Below, piece by piece: positions 6,382-13,429 of a stretch of 18,073 nt of DNA. The first letter of the stretch is position 1, and every line of letters starts with the position of its first letter. The notes beneath the pieces are model-generated. The model was not told the origin of the DNA. It saw only the letters and a list, made by a program, of their open reading frames with translations, and did not search any database. The DNA comes from an uncultured Eubacteriaceae bacterium. GTDB taxonomy: Bacteria > Bacillota > Clostridia > Eubacteriales > Eubacteriaceae. The position numbers were made by a program, and so were the translations under genes. The stretch lies in NCBI GenBank assembly GCA_947630385.1, contig CANRHG010000017.1, positions 1 to 18,073 of the forward strand. The letters are read 5' to 3'.

Positions 6382-8112
6382 TTATTCTACTAAAACGTAC
6401 CGGTTTTCTTTTCCATTTTTCTTCTTTTTTAGAATTTTCTTTTCAACCAGTTTATTAAGATAACTGGCTGCACTTTGACGGCTTTTTAAATTAAGTAGCT
6501 CCATCGTTTTGGAAATTGTGATAGACCCGTTTTCTAAAACGTAGTCGTTTATGATTTTTTCTTTTTTGTTATCTATCGTTCCAGTTAAAACAGGTGATAT
6601 ATTTGTTTTCTTAGAAGAGAACTTAGAATTAAGTTTATAACTATACCAACGTGGATTAGGATTTTGAATAAGAAATTCATTATCGAGCAAATTTTGTATC
6701 GCTATTTCAATTTCACTTCCGTTATTTCCATAAAGTAAATTTATACGTTCGGTTGTAACGTTATTTTCAAATAGAGCAGTTCTTAAGATATTTTTTTCTA
6801 ATTTACTTAAATTATTATAGAGATCTCCAAAAAGATCGGTAAGAAATTCCTCTGAATCCTCTGATTGGAGTGGATACGTAAATAAGTTCAGTTCGACTTG
6901 ATCAAGATCTGAATTATATTTAAGGTCGGGGAAACGCCAATTGTTATCTTCCCAAGTTTCCAAGATCAAAGGAAAACCAGATCCTATATTTTCGCCAAAA
7001 CCAATCATTCGAAACATATTTTGGATTCTAGGATTCCTGGCTACCGAACTACCTCCTTGATAAATTTGATCAATTGGAATTTTAAGTCTTCCTGGATTGA
7101 AGAAATGATAACCTCGATCGTCTTTTATGACTTTTAAAACGCCTGAAATGTTAAAATCGCTATGGATTATAAGGTTTATAACAGCTTCTCGAAGAGCTTT
7201 GTGAACGGATGAGTCGTCAATACGGTGAGCTCCTTCAAGTTTAAACGGCCGTTTCAACCCAGAATAAAGGCGGTTAGTCACTTCATGAGAAAAATTATAA
7301 AGATTATTCTCCCAAGTTATGTCGAAAGTTGATTTGTCCTGCCACCGAAAAGCCGATGAATTTTGACTTTGATCAATGTAGTCAAACCGAACATTACCAA
7401 AAGCTTCCATAATTGCTTCGCTTTTACCAAACATAAGAAGGCTAGCTTTCGTAAGAAAATAGTTTCCTGTTTTTCGGTCAATTTGATAAGCACCCATTTT
7501 TTTTAGAAATTCTTCGTTTATGAGCTTATTCCAAATATGGTTTTGATTTAGCGAAGCAAACTCGTTTCGGTAGGATTCAATACTTTCTAAATCTAAATCA
7601 TCTAAAGTAAAATGATCCAGTAAAGTACCGTCATCGCCTTGAAAACTTTGGTCACGGATCATAGCTTTGATTTCATCTTTAGTAGCATGATAATCCCCTT
7701 CATAATTTCTTTTATAAGTTCCTTTATATGGATTACCGTTAATGAAAATAGGACGACTACGAAAATCAGCTTGGGGTACGTTTATTAAAATAACTTTTTT
7801 ATCATCAATTTCGACAATTGAGACGTCATCATCAACCAAAATATTTTTATTTACTTTTTCGCTGTTGATTGTGTTCCAAAAATCAGAAATCTGCTTTTCC
7901 GAATTTTCAACACCTTCGATGGTAAAGCGTTTTTCAAAATCTTTCTCTTTAAGGTTTTCCTTAATGCCGATGACGATCATTCCTGAATCACTATTAGCGA
8001 AGGCGGAATAGGTCGACCAAATTGAATTTGGAAGTTTATTTTTACCTTCTTTACATTCTAAATTTAGGTGTTCACCATATTTCAATATGTCAAATAATTC
8101 TTCTTTTTCCAT
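6382..8112 (-). CDS. AlbA_2 (Schlafen-like) / HATPase_c_4 / winged-helix putative transcriptional regulator
   Basis: The 576-residue product has the COG2865 layout. Residues about 13-135 form an AlbA_2 domain (LECKEGKNKLPNSIWSTYSA, then GMIVIGIKE). A family-typical segment YHATKDEIKAMIRDQS follows at 141-156. Residues about 305-400 resemble a GHKL-type ATPase (HATPase_c_4) with the N-box ALREAVINLIIHSDF and FFNPGRLKIP. The end (about 515-576) is a probable winged helix-turn-helix (ISKTMELLNLKSRQSAASYLNKL) with a Lys-rich tip. It is cytoplasmic. ATG 8112 is the natural start although no clear Shine-Dalgarno sequence is visible. The gene is very AT-rich. Six regularly spaced TTAACAT-like boxes cover its upstream region, and since the protein has a DNA-binding end, autoregulation is plausible but unproven. 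Such genes are often found in genomic islands. Confidence 0.88.
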   Translation of the reverse strand: MEKEELFDILKYGEHLNLECKEGKNKLPNSIWSTYSAFANSDSGMIVIGIKENLKEKDFEKRFTIEGVENSEKQISDFWNTINSEKVNKNILVDDDVSIVEIDDKKVILINVPQADFRSRPIFINGNPYKGTYKRNYEGDYHATKDEIKAMIRDQSFQGDDGTLLDHFTLDDLDLESIESYRNEFASLNQNHIWNKLINEEFLKKMGAYQIDRKTGNYFLTKASLLMFGKSEAIMEAFGNVRFDYIDQSQNSSAFRWQDKSTFDITWENNLYNFSHEVTNRLYSGLKRPFKLEGAHRIDDSSVHKALREAVINLIIHSDFNISGVLKVIKDDRGYHFFNPGRLKIPIDQIYQGGSSVARNPRIQNMFRMIGFGENIGSGFPLILETWEDNNWRFPDLKYNSDLDQVELNLFTYPLQSEDSEEFLTDLFGDLYNNLSKLEKNILRTALFENNVTTERINLLYGNNGSEIEIAIQNLLDNEFLIQNPNPRWYSYKLNSKFSSKKTNISPVLTGTIDNKKEKIINDYVLENGSITISKTMELLNLKSRQSAASYLNKLVEKKILKKKKNGKENRYVLVE

Positions 8113-8150
8113 AACAATTAATAATAAATTTTTAATTATCTACATAAATT

Positions 8151-8267
8151 TTAACATATAGATTAAAAAATTTAACATGTTAAGTTAAAACTTAACATGA
8201 AGTTCTTATAATTTAACATATTAACTCAAAAGATTAACAAGAAACTAATAAAATTTAACATGTTCTT
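8151..8267. repeat. Six TTAACAT-type boxes with a 20-21 bp period upstream of the AlbA_2 gene
   Basis: TTAACAT occurs at 8151, 8172, 8192, 8213 and 8255, and TTAACAA at 8234. The steps are 21, 20, 21, 21 and 21 bp, two helical turns. Copies at 8172 (TTAACATGTTAA) and 8213 (TTAACATATTAA) are palindromic or nearly so; 8255 reads TTAACATGTTCTT. The box at 8151 lies just upstream of a possible minus-strand -10 (GATAAT, 8140-8135), so the array overlaps the expected promoter. All boxes sit on one DNA face, which fits cooperative binding of a regulator, perhaps the AlbA_2 protein itself. The remaining sequence of each unit is AT-rich and not conserved. Confidence 0.8.
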
Positions 8268-8290
8268 CAAAAATATTTTAATGATAGAGA

Positions 8291-8324
8291 AAATAAAAAC
8301 CAAGCTCAACCTAATGAGCTTGGT
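8291..8324 (-). terminator. Rho-independent terminator of the reductase/arginase-like operon
   Basis: A perfect 10-bp stem, ACCAAGCTCA (8299-8308) and TGAGCTTGGT (8315-8324), encloses a 6-nt loop. On the minus strand it is followed by TTTTTATTTT. It lies 12 bp beyond the stop of the arginase-like gene. Confidence 0.92.
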
Positions 8325-8336
8325 ATCTTATAAATT

Positions 8337-9200
8337 TCATTGAAATATAGGTAGGTCTTCCATCGCGTTTCTCAGATTTATCAGATCCCAGGGAACAAAT
8401 TCCGCAATGGATAAACCAACGATTTCAGCTTTGTCATTGACATAGTTAAGAAAGCTTACGATCTCAACCAGATTAAGCTTACCGACCGCGGCTCCGTATT
8501 CTTCGACTGTCTGAAAAGGTTTCGAAGAAGTAAGAGATCTAAATCCTTCGGGGGATAGTACGTCAAGATCGAAGTGAACACAGATTTTTTCAATTTTTCT
8601 ATCTTTGATCCAATTACTAATCTTTTCATCCTTATTTATGACTTCTTCCGGCGAGATAATTGGAATATCAATAGGAGAATCCAAGCTGTTAAACTTGATT
8701 TCAGGATTTTCTACAAGGCCAGCGTAGATCACGTGGCTTGGGGAGATCGGATTTTTCATTTTTTTGGAAAATGAATTATTCCCAAGACCTAGAATGTTGG
8801 TTAATACCATTTCGTGGAGGTGATTGGAATTAATTGTAGTAGAAATGTCCGGATGGGAATCTAACCAAATAATCCCTAATTTGTCTCCGTATTTTTCACT
8901 TAGATAGTCGAAAGGTCCCTGTGAGACGGAACAATCTCCACCAAAGATAATTATTTTGTCGGGATTTTCTTTCTTGCAAACTTCTTCAACTTTTTTAAGC
9001 TCTTGAAGTTGGCTCGTTTCTTCGACGATCCCGTTTTCTTCCTTCGGTTCTTTACTCAGATCCGTTTTGATGTCGATTCGGACCGTTTTTTCATTTCTTC
9101 CTTCCGGTGCTATATAGGCCAGTACGTCCGCTCCAAACGTATAATAGCTTTGAACGCCGCCTTTCCATTGGGGAATTATCAAACGTAACGTTTTATTCAT
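8337..9200 (-). CDS. Arginase/agmatinase-superfamily (ureohydrolase-like) protein
   Basis: The 287-residue product has the length and metal-site motifs of the ureohydrolase fold: GGDCSVS (87-93), WLDSHPD (112-118; D114, H116, D118), HLHEM (127-131), HFDLDVLSP (209-217; D211, D213) and SIAEFVP (Glu267). In classical arginases the first motif is GGDHS; here Cys90 replaces the His that binds one manganese, and DAH becomes DSH. The canonical reaction, hydrolysis of arginine or another guanidino compound to urea, is therefore uncertain, and the specificity loop gives no clue. It is cytoplasmic. The ATG is preceded by AAAAGGTC and lies 10 bp after the end of the reductase gene, so the two form an operon closed by the terminator at 8291-8324. 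Superfamily membership is firm; substrate is unknown. Confidence 0.87.
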   Translation of the reverse strand: MNKTLRLIIPQWKGGVQSYYTFGADVLAYIAPEGRNEKTVRIDIKTDLSKEPKEENGIVEETSQLQELKKVEEVCKKENPDKIIIFGGDCSVSQGPFDYLSEKYGDKLGIIWLDSHPDISTTINSNHLHEMVLTNILGLGNNSFSKKMKNPISPSHVIYAGLVENPEIKFNSLDSPIDIPIISPEEVINKDEKISNWIKDRKIEKICVHFDLDVLSPEGFRSLTSSKPFQTVEEYGAAVGKLNLVEIVSFLNYVNDKAEIVGLSIAEFVPWDLINLRNAMEDLPIFQ

Positions 9201-9210
9201 ATCTGACCTT

Positions 9211-10218
9211 TTAATTTAAATTATTTTTTAATAAAACGGGTAGTTTATCTTCAACGTGGCCGCGGTGTCCGTGAACTTCTAGGCGGCCGAGCATGTCTTC
9301 AATTTCCTCAAATTCTTTATCCGTTAGTTCCACATCCCAGGCGGAGAGGTTTTCAATGATACGTTCTTTGTTTTTTGAACCGGGTATTGGAATGACGTTT
9401 GGATATTTCTTTAACATCCAAGATAGCGAGATCTGTGCCGGAGTTACGCCTTTTTTCTCAGCAATTTTTTGCAGCTCTTCTACGATCGGTTCGTTAGCGA
9501 TAAGATTTTCCTTTGATAATTGGGGAACAAAATTCCGGACGTCGTCGTATTTTTCAAATTCCGTATTTCTCGTAATTTTTCCTGAAAGCAGTCCACTCGA
9601 GATTGGAGAAAAAGGAATAACCGCAATATCATTTTCGAGGGCATAGGGAAAAACATCTTCTTCACAATCGCGTTCCAACATATTATAAAGGTTTTGAACC
9701 GCGGCAATTGGTGTGATCTCGTTGACTTTCTTTAAAGTTTCACCGGAAACCTGAGAGATCCCCCATTCTTTAATAAGCCCTTCTTCGATTAGTTTTCCCA
9801 TGGCTTCGGCTACTTCTTCTACGGGAACCTCCGGATTGATTCGGTGAAGGTAGTATAAATCGATGTAGTCGGTTTGCAGACGCTTCATGGAACCTTTTAG
9901 GTGATTTTTTACAACTTCATAAACGGAGCCTAGCTCCTCTACTTCTTCCGGTTTTATGTGAAGTTTTGTCGCGATGACCACTTTATCTCTGACATCCTTA
10001 AGAGCCTTACCGACGATCTTTTCGTTGTGGCCGATTCCTTCCAAGTTTGGCGAATATATTTCAGCCGTATCAAAAAAATTGCATCCAAAGTTGTAGGCAT
10101 CCTAAATGGCTTCTATGCTATATTTCTCATCTGGGATCTGTCCGTAACCGTGGGAAAAACCCATACATCCCATACCAATTGGAGTAACTTCCAGTGATCT
10201 GATTTTTCTTTTTTCCAT
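9211..10218 (-). pseudogene. Aldo/keto reductase gene interrupted by an in-frame amber codon
   Basis: From ATG 10218 (AAAGAGG is 6 nt upstream) the frame reads MEKRKIRSLEVTPIGMGCMG and on through a 335-codon aldo/keto reductase, the usual length, except that codon 39 (10104-10102) is TAG. It stands in AI*DAYNFGCNFFDTAEIY, where relatives commonly have AI..AYELG, so a single change such as CAG to TAG would explain it. All catalytic tetrad residues lie beyond the stop: Asp50, Tyr55, Lys85 (IATKLH) and His125 (YYLHR). The C-terminal NADP-binding segment IPIPGSKNKERIIENL is intact. A restart at TTG (codon 59) would lose Asp50 and Tyr55. Apart from the stop the frame is undamaged, so the mutation is recent, or a sequence error. 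TAG is a normal stop here: it ends the protease gene at 4844. First gene of an operon with the arginase-like gene. Confidence 0.85.
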
Positions 10219-10247
10219 CGTTTACCTCTTTAAATTTATTTTAAATC

Positions 10248-10331
10248 TTAAGCCAATCTAAAGGTTTGGGTCGACCTTTCAGGTTGGTCGAAGTATTTCT
10301 CTTTCTAATCATCCAAGGGCGTCTGGCTTAA
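10248..10331 (-). ncRNA. Candidate structured leader RNA of the reductase/arginase-like operon
   Basis: On the minus strand, TTAAGCCA (10331-10324) and TGGCTTAA (10255-10248) form an 8-bp closing stem around about 68 nt. Inside, TCGACC/GGTCGA (10291-10286, 10276-10271) makes a 6-bp hairpin with a 9-nt loop, and TTGG/CCAA segments could pair further. It ends about 30 nt before the start codon. The shape suits a cis-regulatory element, but no known riboswitch class was recognised and a protein operator (the inner GGTCGACC is a palindrome) is an alternative. Confidence 0.4.
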
Positions 10332-10387
10332 ATTTACCACATTAGGACCAAATAAGGATTTTTAGTTTTTGTCGAGAAAAACTTTTA

Positions 10388-10413
10388 ATAAAAAGGACTC
10401 GTTTGCCAAGTCC
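10388..10413 (-). terminator. Terminator of the second C1A protease gene
   Basis: GGACT and AGTCC (10395-10399, 10409-10413) form a short stem with a 9-nt loop; on the minus strand it is followed by TTTTTATT. It lies about 10 bp after the stop at 10423. The stem is short, but position and U-tract are right. Confidence 0.7.
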
Positions 10414-10422
10414 CGAATTTAT

Positions 10423-13239
10423 TTAATAATTAGAAAGTAATCGGACTTGTACGGCTTCAATCTGAATATTTTTACCCGTACTTCCGGCAAGTTGACCTGT
10501 GCTAACCCAATCCTGCCAGCCTATTCCTTCCTGATAGACCCGGTATTCTAATTTAGCTTGCCATGCGTTTTCTCCAGAAAGCGTAAATATGATCCCCTCA
10601 ATTCCTAGATTTTTATGCATCGTTCCCGCGTACGTTCCACTACCAACCGGGTCCATCCATCCAATATTTTGGACATGTACTTGCGTGTTGATCTCAACTT
10701 CCTGGACATTTGCCCCAATTCTAAAGCCTTCTAAGTTTAGAGCTCTTCCCGTTGTTCCGGCTATGTCGTCGTTAAATACCGTCGGTTTATCAAACCCTAG
10801 ATTCTGTGAGTAGCCGATATAAGCGATCGTGTGAGCTCCCGTTGAACCCGAATTGATCCAATCATAAACGCCTGTAGCGAGAAGATTACCATTACTGTTT
10901 TTGTCCATCGATGCGTAGACATTGATCATAATATTTTCGGCGTTGACAAAATAATTGTTTATCGCATTATTGTTGACCGGGAAGTTCTCAAAGATCCAAT
11001 CGTTTGTCCCTGGAATATGTTCCGCAACTTTTGCGTTAATATCGCTCTGATCCTTTGTCGACCAGCAAAAGACCGACATTCTTTCAACATTTCCTACCAG
11101 GTTAAAAGCAGGATTGGGGATTACATCGTAGGCATAGAAAGTAAAATAATCGGGTGAAGATGCCTTAATACCAATATGAGAACAAACTACCTGTGAATTA
11201 ATGACTGTGACTAATATCTCTGTCGTCGCGGCTCCTGCGGTAACAGTTAAGAGCGTTCTACCTTCGGCAACAGCTGTTAAAGTCGTATTCGGACCGTTTA
11301 CGGTAGAGAGCGAAGCAACCGTGTCTGTTTCGATGGTCCAGGTAATGGGATCGCTCGCGCCCAAAGGTGAGAGCGTCGCGGTCAGATCGATAGAATTTGT
11401 AGCTCCGGTTGCTGTGGCGAGGTAGATATTTTCGATACCGTCGTTGACACTGATGCTTTCTGTCGGGATTATCGGCGTTTCAGACTCTGTCGTATAAGTT
11501 TTGATCATCGCGTTACCCGGGATAGCCTCAATTGGTTCATCTGTTTCAAAATAATCCTGCACCGGTACACTGAGTAACTCTCTCGTTTGAGGATCGCTCA
11601 AATCGTTCCAGGCTGGAGATTCTGCACTGAGACCGTAAACATAACTCGTTCCTTCGTCGACATTGACGTCAAAGTGCATCTCCGCGTCGATCGTACCAGT
11701 AAAATTCATATTAGCTATCTGCATCGGTAACGGTTGGTCGGTACCATATTCGATCGGCAGTCCTGGCGCATCGTAGAAGATCCCGGGTTCGAACTCTAAA
11801 TCCGGATAGATGATGTTTTCAACTACCGCGTATTTTTGTCCTTTTGGAAGTTTTATCGGGTCCTCGAGATCGATCGTATAAAAACCTGTAAGAGCCACAT
11901 CTTCCGACTGGGTCAAAAGCAGCGTTCCATCTTCAGGATTTTGCGAATTTGAATTGAGAGCGTAGATCTGGATATTAACGCTTGCATCCGTATAATACGT
12001 ATAAGTTGAAACGGCTTTTAAAATTGCGTCCTCATCGCTCGTGAAGACGTTAGCTACTTTAACATTGTTCGCGTCGACATTATTGGCCTGAAAATCCGTT
12101 ATGACCTCTTCAGTAGCGGCTGCGCTCAAATCTTCTCTATCACTCATGAAATCGTATTGATGGATATCATCGTAATTGTAGCCACTTTCACTTGTCTCAA
12201 CATCGAAATCACAGAATTCCTCTAGTGTCTGATCGTAATAAGAGATATAGAAATAACCGTCGTCTCCCCAATTCGTCGACCAGTTATTCTTACAGATCCA
12301 CGCTCCTGGAGCAGGTGGTAAATTCTCAGGATTAAAGTTCGAGATTGGGTAATTATCGTCCCAACCGATTATGGAGACGACGTGGTTCGGAAGCATTGGT
12401 GTTGAAACATATTGGGAGAAGGTCTCACTATTAAAGTAAGGGGTGTCGTCGTATATCCCAAAGCTAAGCATGATAGCGCCGTTTTCGAGGATCATATTCT
12501 TTGCCATCTCCGTGTATTGTTCGATCCACTCCGGAGAATAATCAAAATATGTATTAATTTCCGAACTGTTTTGTAAATGGTACTGGTTGTCGTATATATC
12601 TTCATAGGGTAGCGCCCAGGTGCCTTCTGGAGAATAGGTAACAATACCGTTTTCAGTATCTCTGATGATCCCCTCATCGTTTTGATAGGGAATCTCTGCA
12701 GTAGAACTCGCGCCGTTCCAACTAGACATCTGAGAGATAATGTCCGATGTGAGTCCACCCGCGTTAAAGGGAAGAATCGAATTTTGAGGTGAATTACTGG
12801 TTAAACTCGTTCCTTCATAAGTAGAGGATGGGCTTCCCTGCGCTCCCTGTTTTTGAAAAGTGTACCAGGCAAGTGCCCGTTTTGAAAAATTGGTCGACTC
12901 TGGACTTCCATCTAAAATTGCGTTTGACTCGGCAGCACTGAGAGCTCCAAAAGCCCAACAGCATCCCCACGGATCTTGATTTTCCGGAGGCGTTACGTAG
13001 CTCTTACCGTCGACGTTTCTTAAATCATAACTACTCGGTAGAGTTTGAGTCGCTCTAGCTGTAATCGGTTTTCTTGTCGGGAGTTTCGTTCTGGGTTTAA
13101 AACTAAAGTAGTTTCCATTTTGAACCGGAATGATGCTTTTATCCGAATCTTCAGCTAGCGCACTCGTCGATAGCAGAGTCGCAAATGTTATCGTTAAAAT
13201 AAGCAGTAAAATAAGATTTTTAGTGTGTTTAAATCGCAT
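10423..13239 (-). CDS. Divergent secreted C1A cysteine protease with lectin-like, BIG2, GBS_Bsp-like and ChW repeats
   Basis: The start at 13239 is chosen over in-frame ATGs at 13284 and 13254 because GAGAGG stands 7 nt before it, giving 938 residues and a clean signal peptide (cut after ALA, residue 29). A 37-residue basic/Thr-rich linker precedes the papain domain (about 67-345): Gln88, Cys94 in WGCCWAF, His286 (PNHVVSI) and Asn318. Two details differ from the paralogs: the active-site Cys is preceded by a second Cys, and the usual KNSWG is KNNWS. Lectin-like (about 393-537), BIG2 (about 594-680), GBS_Bsp-like (about 694-792; FCWSTKDQSDINAK) and three ChW repeats (about 803-842, 847-887, 896-934) follow. 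The first ChW has QNLGF, with Phe for Trp, and lacks the DPYSQ insertion of the others. A TATACT at 13267-13262 may be the -10 box. It is the most divergent of the four copies. Confidence 0.92.
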   Translation of the reverse strand: MRFKHTKNLILLLILTITFATLLSTSALAEDSDKSIIPVQNGNYFSFKPRTKLPTRKPITARATQTLPSSYDLRNVDGKSYVTPPENQDPWGCCWAFGALSAAESNAILDGSPESTNFSKRALAWYTFQKQGAQGSPSSTYEGTSLTSNSPQNSILPFNAGGLTSDIISQMSSWNGASSTAEIPYQNDEGIIRDTENGIVTYSPEGTWALPYEDIYDNQYHLQNSSEINTYFDYSPEWIEQYTEMAKNMILENGAIMLSFGIYDDTPYFNSETFSQYVSTPMLPNHVVSIIGWDDNYPISNFNPENLPPAPGAWICKNNWSTNWGDDGYFYISYYDQTLEEFCDFDVETSESGYNYDDIHQYDFMSDREDLSAAATEEVITDFQANNVDANNVKVANVFTSDEDAILKAVSTYTYYTDASVNIQIYALNSNSQNPEDGTLLLTQSEDVALTGFYTIDLEDPIKLPKGQKYAVVENIIYPDLEFEPGIFYDAPGLPIEYGTDQPLPMQIANMNFTGTIDAEMHFDVNVDEGTSYVYGLSAESPAWNDLSDPQTRELLSVPVQDYFETDEPIEAIPGNAMIKTYTTESETPIIPTESISVNDGIENIYLATATGATNSIDLTATLSPLGASDPITWTIETDTVASLSTVNGPNTTLTAVAEGRTLLTVTAGAATTEILVTVINSQVVCSHIGIKASSPDYFTFYAYDVIPNPAFNLVGNVERMSVFCWSTKDQSDINAKVAEHIPGTNDWIFENFPVNNNAINNYFVNAENIMINVYASMDKNSNGNLLATGVYDWINSGSTGAHTIAYIGYSQNLGFDKPTVFNDDIAGTTGRALNLEGFRIGANVQEVEINTQVHVQNIGWMDPVGSGTYAGTMHKNLGIEGIIFTLSGENAWQAKLEYRVYQEGIGWQDWVSTGQLAGSTGKNIQIEAVQVRLLSNY

Positions 13240-13310
13240 CGATAAACCTCTCATATTAATTAGTATAAACAACAATAGTAACAAAAAAAGTGTAGTTATT
13301 TAAAATCTCG

Positions 13311-13350
13311 AAAAAAAGAGGGCAATATCCGTGAAGAAATCGCCCTTTTT
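13311..13350 (-). terminator. Terminator of the third C1A protease gene
   Basis: GGGCGAT pairs with ATTGCCC (one G-U pair; hairpin 13345-13320) around a loop of about 12 nt, followed on the minus strand by TCTTTTTTT. It lies about 85 bp beyond the stop at 13430. The plus strand also has TTTTT after the stem, so it may work in both directions. Confidence 0.85.
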
Positions 13351-13429
13351 AAACTTTTTCAACAGCCTAAAAGATATATGTGAGTGTTATTTAAAATCAA
13401 TAAAATAATTAGAAGTTTTACTAAATATT

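Noticed and set aside
8151..8267. Possible CRISPR-like array
   Set aside because: The conserved unit is only 7 bp with a 20-21 bp period, there are no unique spacers of CRISPR length and no cas genes; phased operators explain it better.
9211..10044. Aldo/keto reductase as a shorter gene starting at TTG 10044
   Set aside because: The frame continues upstream with conserved family sequence to ATG 10218 with a good ribosome site; the shorter form would lack catalytic Asp50 and Tyr55.
10102..10104. TAG read as an amino acid (recoding)
   Set aside because: TAG is the ordinary stop of the protease gene at 4842-4844 and no recoding element was seen.
13240..13284. Start of the second protease at 13284 or 13254
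   Set aside because: Neither has a ribosome site; GAGAGG lies inside that stretch and points to the ATG at 13239, which also gives a normal signal peptide.
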